A DNA stretch of 9,546 nt from the NCBI GenBank assembly GCA_007119985.1, contig SKOQ01000038.1:1-9546 (forward strand), in the 5' to 3' direction. The stretch comes from Marinospirillum sp. (GTDB taxonomy: Bacteria; Pseudomonadota; Gammaproteobacteria; Pseudomonadales; Halomonadaceae). Positions 6,645-9,546 of the stretch are shown here, in pieces. A program made the position numbers and the translations under genes. The stretch's first letter is position 1, and each line of letters begins with the position of its first letter. The notes beneath the pieces were generated by a model. It was given only the letters and a program-made list of their open reading frames with translations, made no database searches and had not been told where the DNA came from.

Positions 6645-9077
6645 GTGCCAGTTTCTGTGACTGAATGGCTCAAGCCATTTCAGGGTGTATCCCTTGATGA
6701 TCGAGAACATGCAGAAATTCTTGCTGAATGTCAACTGATGCATTTAGCGGATGCCTATGTTTTTTTTATGCGCTGCTGGCAGCGGGGCGAAGCGGGCCCG
6801 CTGATGCGCGCTGTGCGGGTGTTGGAAGCGATCGTTGGCTTGGATTGGATCAGCGCTGAAGAGGCCGAGGCGTGGCGCGCGCGCTGGGTAGCGCGTTTAC
6901 AAGCTAGCTATTCAACAGCGGCGGATTTTTTGCAGGCGCTAGAATCGATGGATGCCAGTGAAGCCTGGATCACACTTTGGAGCCAAGGTCGCTCGGTGGC
7001 TGATTTCCCGCATTGGAGCGCAGAGATTGAGCCTGTTTCTGATGCGCCATTAAAGGTCCGCAAAGGTCCGTTGGGCTATGCCTTAGCGGCGCGGGCCTCC
7101 AGCTTTCCTCTCTTTCAGCAGGCTTTGGATGATCCGCAGCGTTTGCGGCAAGCCTTCTGGCCGGATGTTGAATCCACCCTGCAAGAATACTGGCAGGTTG
7201 ATTCAGCCGAGAGTTGTCGCCAGCTGCTCTATTGGTTGGCAGGGCAAGGTCAGCGCTATGCTTGGCAGTTGGATCATCAGTGGCTGCAAGAAGCCAGTGA
7301 TGAAGAGCATCACACCTGGCAAGAAGAGCTGCCGGATGGGATGGAAGGCTATGCCGAGCAGATGCTGAATGCCTTGGTGCTTCCCCAGTTGGATGTTGCG
7401 GCCTGGGATTGGGTGCGGATGGCCGATCTGGCACTGGCCGGTTATATGGCGGGTTATCTCTCTGCCAGTGAATGGCGTAGTTTTGCACTGGTGGCGCTGT
7501 GGCTGCTGAAGCGGCGTTATGCCTCTTGGGAGGCCATCCACCAGAGCTATCTGCTCGGTTATCGCTTTTGGCGCACCCAGAGCCAGCTCAATTTGAGCCC
7601 GGAAATTGAAGAAAGCTGGCAGCTGTTGCTTGAAGTGGATTTTTCGCCCCAGCGCCAGCTGAATTGGCAAGCCCTGAATGTTGATCATCCTGATTTTCGT
7701 GATGCGGTGCAGCTCTTTTCAGCGGGCTTAGAAGCGGGTCCGTTGCTGGTGAGCCTGCTGGCCAGTGTGCGCGATGATGCCTGTGTATTGACAGGTTTGC
7801 ATAGTGCACTGCCGGATGAACGAGAGCAGGAGGCCAAGGAGTTTTTACTGGCCCATGTTGAGGTGGATTTAGAAGAAGGCTTGCGCAATGCCCTGACGCG
7901 TTTTTGGCAGCCAGGTCGTGTGCATCACTATGATCAGCTGGCGCTGAATTGTCGGACGGGTGTTGCACCTTCCTTGCCTCCCAACTTGGGCGCGGTGGCT
8001 GAAGTCTGGCAGGCCTGGCACCAGCAGCAGCCTTTACTCGCTGGGCTGGTGAAGCATCCTGCCGGTATTGTGATGGCAGAGAAATATGCCTTTTACCTAG
8101 TGAAGGCGCAAGAGTCTGGCTTGTTTGCGGCCAGCGAAATTGCGCACCTGACGCTGGCAGTACAGGATTATTTGAGCTGGCACTATCCTGATGCGGAATC
8201 CTTGCTGGCGTCATGGCAGGCTTGGGATGAAGTGCTGTGCTTGCAAGGTGATGAACGGCCCTTAGCGGCAGAACTGGCTTGGCATCGCCAAGATCCAGGC
8301 AGCTTATTTCACTTTGTGGCTTGGAAGCGGCCGCCAGCACGGTTGGTGGAGCCAGGTCGTCCGGTCAGTGAAACCGAGTTGGCGCTGTTGAATCTGGTGG
8401 GGCCGTTAACGGGTATTCACTGGTCGTGGCCAGAACGTCTTCCCAGTGAGCCAGCGGATGAACTGCGACAGCTGCTCCAAGAGACGCATCTTTTTCATAG
8501 CCCCGAAGATTTGAAAGACTATTTACAGCACCTCTACAGTGCGGGTGATCGTCAAGAATATCTGGTGGCCTTTTCTATTTTTACCCTGCACCCAGCGCGC
8601 TTGGATCAAGAGTTAGAATTGCAAGAACAAGACGAAGCGCGCGATGAAGAGCAGGAGACCTACTACCAGCGTTTGCTGCGTGTGAAACACAACACCCTTG
8701 GCGTGAATGATGTTGATCTCTGCGCCTGGGATCTGGTGCAGCTGATCGATCTGGCTGTAGCGGGCTATCAGCTGGGCTGGTTGGACCAGCAAGAGTTAGC
8801 ATTATGGCTTGAAAAAACCCAGCAGCTGTTGACGCAAAGCTATACCGGGTGGAGTGATTTTGCAGGTGCGCTCTTGGCAGGCTACAACTTCTTTATGAAC
8901 GAAGGGCCGCAAAGAGGCGAGTTGTTAGAGGTCTTTAGCCAACGCCTGCTCGGTTTGCTGATTGCCGTGCCACCGCAGGCGGGGCTTTGGTCCACGCTGC
9001 ACTGGCCAGGCGCACCAGCGCGGCGTTGGCAGGATACCAGTCATGCGCACCTGGCCCCCAAAAAGCGCCTGCATTAG
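6645..9077 (+). CDS. Large Trp-rich protein with two tandem DUF1266 units
   Basis: 810 residues from the GTG at 6645. No signal peptide or membrane helix, so likely cytosolic. Two copies of the DUF1266 signature are visible. Copy 1: AWDWVRMADLALAGYMAGYL (253-272) followed by YASWEAIHQSYLLGYRFW (292-309). Copy 2: AWDLVQLIDLAVAGYQLGWL (694-713) followed by YTGWSDFAGALLAGYNFF (733-750). Each is preceded by the 'WGI-S-L' helix pair (about 179-207 and 609-639). An extra helical block also repeats (Y39-G48 and Y481-G492). The offset is about 431-442 residues throughout, so the whole protein looks like a tandem duplication with a linker at about 330-450. DUF1266 proteins such as E. coli YbeU/YbeR are about 235 residues and of unknown function. 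About 39 Trp (4.8%) were counted by hand. Function unknown; a protein-binding scaffold is only a guess. Confidence 0.85.
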   Translation: MPVSVTEWLKPFQGVSLDDREHAEILAECQLMHLADAYVFFMRCWQRGEAGPLMRAVRVLEAIVGLDWISAEEAEAWRARWVARLQASYSTAADFLQALESMDASEAWITLWSQGRSVADFPHWSAEIEPVSDAPLKVRKGPLGYALAARASSFPLFQQALDDPQRLRQAFWPDVESTLQEYWQVDSAESCRQLLYWLAGQGQRYAWQLDHQWLQEASDEEHHTWQEELPDGMEGYAEQMLNALVLPQLDVAAWDWVRMADLALAGYMAGYLSASEWRSFALVALWLLKRRYASWEAIHQSYLLGYRFWRTQSQLNLSPEIEESWQLLLEVDFSPQRQLNWQALNVDHPDFRDAVQLFSAGLEAGPLLVSLLASVRDDACVLTGLHSALPDEREQEAKEFLLAHVEVDLEEGLRNALTRFWQPGRVHHYDQLALNCRTGVAPSLPPNLGAVAEVWQAWHQQQPLLAGLVKHPAGIVMAEKYAFYLVKAQESGLFAASEIAHLTLAVQDYLSWHYPDAESLLASWQAWDEVLCLQGDERPLAAELAWHRQDPGSLFHFVAWKRPPARLVEPGRPVSETELALLNLVGPLTGIHWSWPERLPSEPADELRQLLQETHLFHSPEDLKDYLQHLYSAGDRQEYLVAFSIFTLHPARLDQELELQEQDEARDEEQETYYQRLLRVKHNTLGVNDVDLCAWDLVQLIDLAVAGYQLGWLDQQELALWLEKTQQLLTQSYTGWSDFAGALLAGYNFFMNEGPQRGELLEVFSQRLLGLLIAVPPQAGLWSTLHWPGAPARRWQDTSHAHLAPKKRLH

Positions 9078-9084
9078 AGGCGCT
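9060..9084 (-). terminator. Intrinsic terminator of the yqjG-like gene, inside the DUF1266 gene end
   Basis: AGCGCCT (9064-9070) and AGGCGCT (9078-9084) form a perfect 7-bp stem around a 7-base loop. Read on the minus strand, the stem is followed by five T (plus-strand A run 9060-9064). It begins about 25 bases past the yqjG-like stop. The loop contains the DUF1266 gene's TAG stop codon. On the plus strand the stem is followed only by GGGTTGTTG, a poor T tract, so it should act mainly on the minus strand. Confidence 0.75.
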
Positions 9085-9108
9085 GGGTTGTTGATGGACT
9101 AGCTGCCG

Positions 9109-9546
9109 TCACCAAGCCGCTGAGCCAATCGGCGGCTGTGATGGCAAAGTCTCGCGGCCATGTGGGGTCAGCAGATCCAGCGCTGGCCCTTGGGGGACGA
9201 CTTGGGTTGGGTTGATCTGCGTATGGCTCTGGTAGTAGTGGCCTTTGATATGCTCAAAGTTCACTGTCTGGGCGATGCCCGGCCATTGGTAGAGTTCTCT
9301 TAAATAGCCAAAGAGGGCGGGATAGTCAGCAATACGGCGCAGGTTGCACTTAAAGTGGCCAACATAGACCGCATCAAAGCGAATCAGCGTCGTCCACAAG
9401 CGCCAGTCTGCTTCGGTGATCTGCGGGCCGCAGAGGTAGCGCTGTTGGCTGAGTAGGCTCTCTAGCGCATCCAGTTCTGCAAACAAAGGCTGCACGGCCT
9501 CTTCATAGGCTTCTTGTGTGGTCGCAAAGCCAGCACGATAAACCCC
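9109..9546 (-). CDS. yqjG: Glutathionyl-hydroquinone reductase, C-terminal part (cut by window edge)
   Basis: The frame is open to the right edge, giving the last 145 residues of a protein that is usually about 320-330. It matches the C-terminal half of E. coli YqjG (ECM4 type of the omega/xi glutathione transferases). Shared stretches are GVYRAGFATTQEAYEEAV at the edge, then YLCGPQITEADWRLWTTLIRFD, VYVGHFKCNLRRI, ADYPALFGYLRELYQWPGIA, TVNFEHIKGHYYQSH and INPTQVVPQGP. These enzymes reduce glutathionyl-hydroquinones, releasing oxidised glutathione. The catalytic cysteine is in the N-terminal thioredoxin-like domain outside the window, so it cannot be checked here. The tail GRETLPSQPPIGSAAW is a little longer than in E. 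coli. It converges with the DUF1266 gene, 31 bp stop to stop. Confidence 0.95.
   Translation of the reverse strand, partial: GVYRAGFATTQEAYEEAVQPLFAELDALESLLSQQRYLCGPQITEADWRLWTTLIRFDAVYVGHFKCNLRRIADYPALFGYLRELYQWPGIAQTVNFEHIKGHYYQSHTQINPTQVVPQGPALDLLTPHGRETLPSQPPIGSAAW

Noticed and set aside
7588..8340. 250-residue minus-strand frame inside the DUF1266 gene
   Set aside because: Long antisense frame explained by codon composition of the sense gene. It gives an Ala/Pro/Ser/His-rich product with no ribosome binding site.

Overview
The window looks like ordinary chromosome from a gammaproteobacterium, most likely in the Oceanospirillales/Pseudomonadales area. This rests on a clear RNase II (rnb) orthologue close to the E. 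coli protein, a glutathionyl-hydroquinone reductase of the YqjG type, a proteobacterial tRNA-Val(GAC) with encoded CCA, a DUF1266 protein, and even, moderate-to-high GC codon use. The genus is not determinable by eye. No insertion sequence, prophage, integrase or CRISPR array was seen.

Layout, left to right. Positions 1-549 hold no gene I can support, only short repeats and hairpins. A tRNA-Val(GAC) gene (604-680, minus) follows, with a strong promoter on its right and an intrinsic terminator on its left. A secreted serine beta-lactamase-like hydrolase (899-2227, plus) comes next and collides tail to tail with a minus-strand cluster. Read from its promoter side, that cluster is a small two-helix membrane protein (5188-4970), rnb (4894-2894) and a zinc-ribbon class I methyltransferase (2901-2224) whose GTG start overlaps the rnb stop. 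A Nit-type amidase (5320-6159, plus) is divergent from the cluster and meets a minus-strand DUF488 protein (6551-6156) tail to tail. Divergent from the DUF488 gene is an 810-residue Trp-rich protein (6645-9077, plus) carrying two DUF1266 units. The right edge holds the C-terminal 145 residues of a yqjG-like gene on the minus strand.

The genes do not form one pathway. RNase II degrades mRNA, and the amidase probably repairs deaminated glutathione. The YqjG-like enzyme uses glutathione to reduce glutathionyl-hydroquinones. So two of the genes touch glutathione chemistry, but they are not in one operon. The serine hydrolase, methyltransferase, DUF488, small membrane and DUF1266 proteins have no assigned substrate.

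The most distinctive points are the internal duplication of the DUF1266 protein (unit about 440 residues), an operator-like 18-bp-period repeat before rnb, a 17-bp perfect tandem repeat before the serine hydrolase, very tight convergent gene ends (two pairs share the same CTAA), and a terminator for the yqjG-like gene embedded in the end of the DUF1266 gene. I did not find a convincing new multi-gene system.
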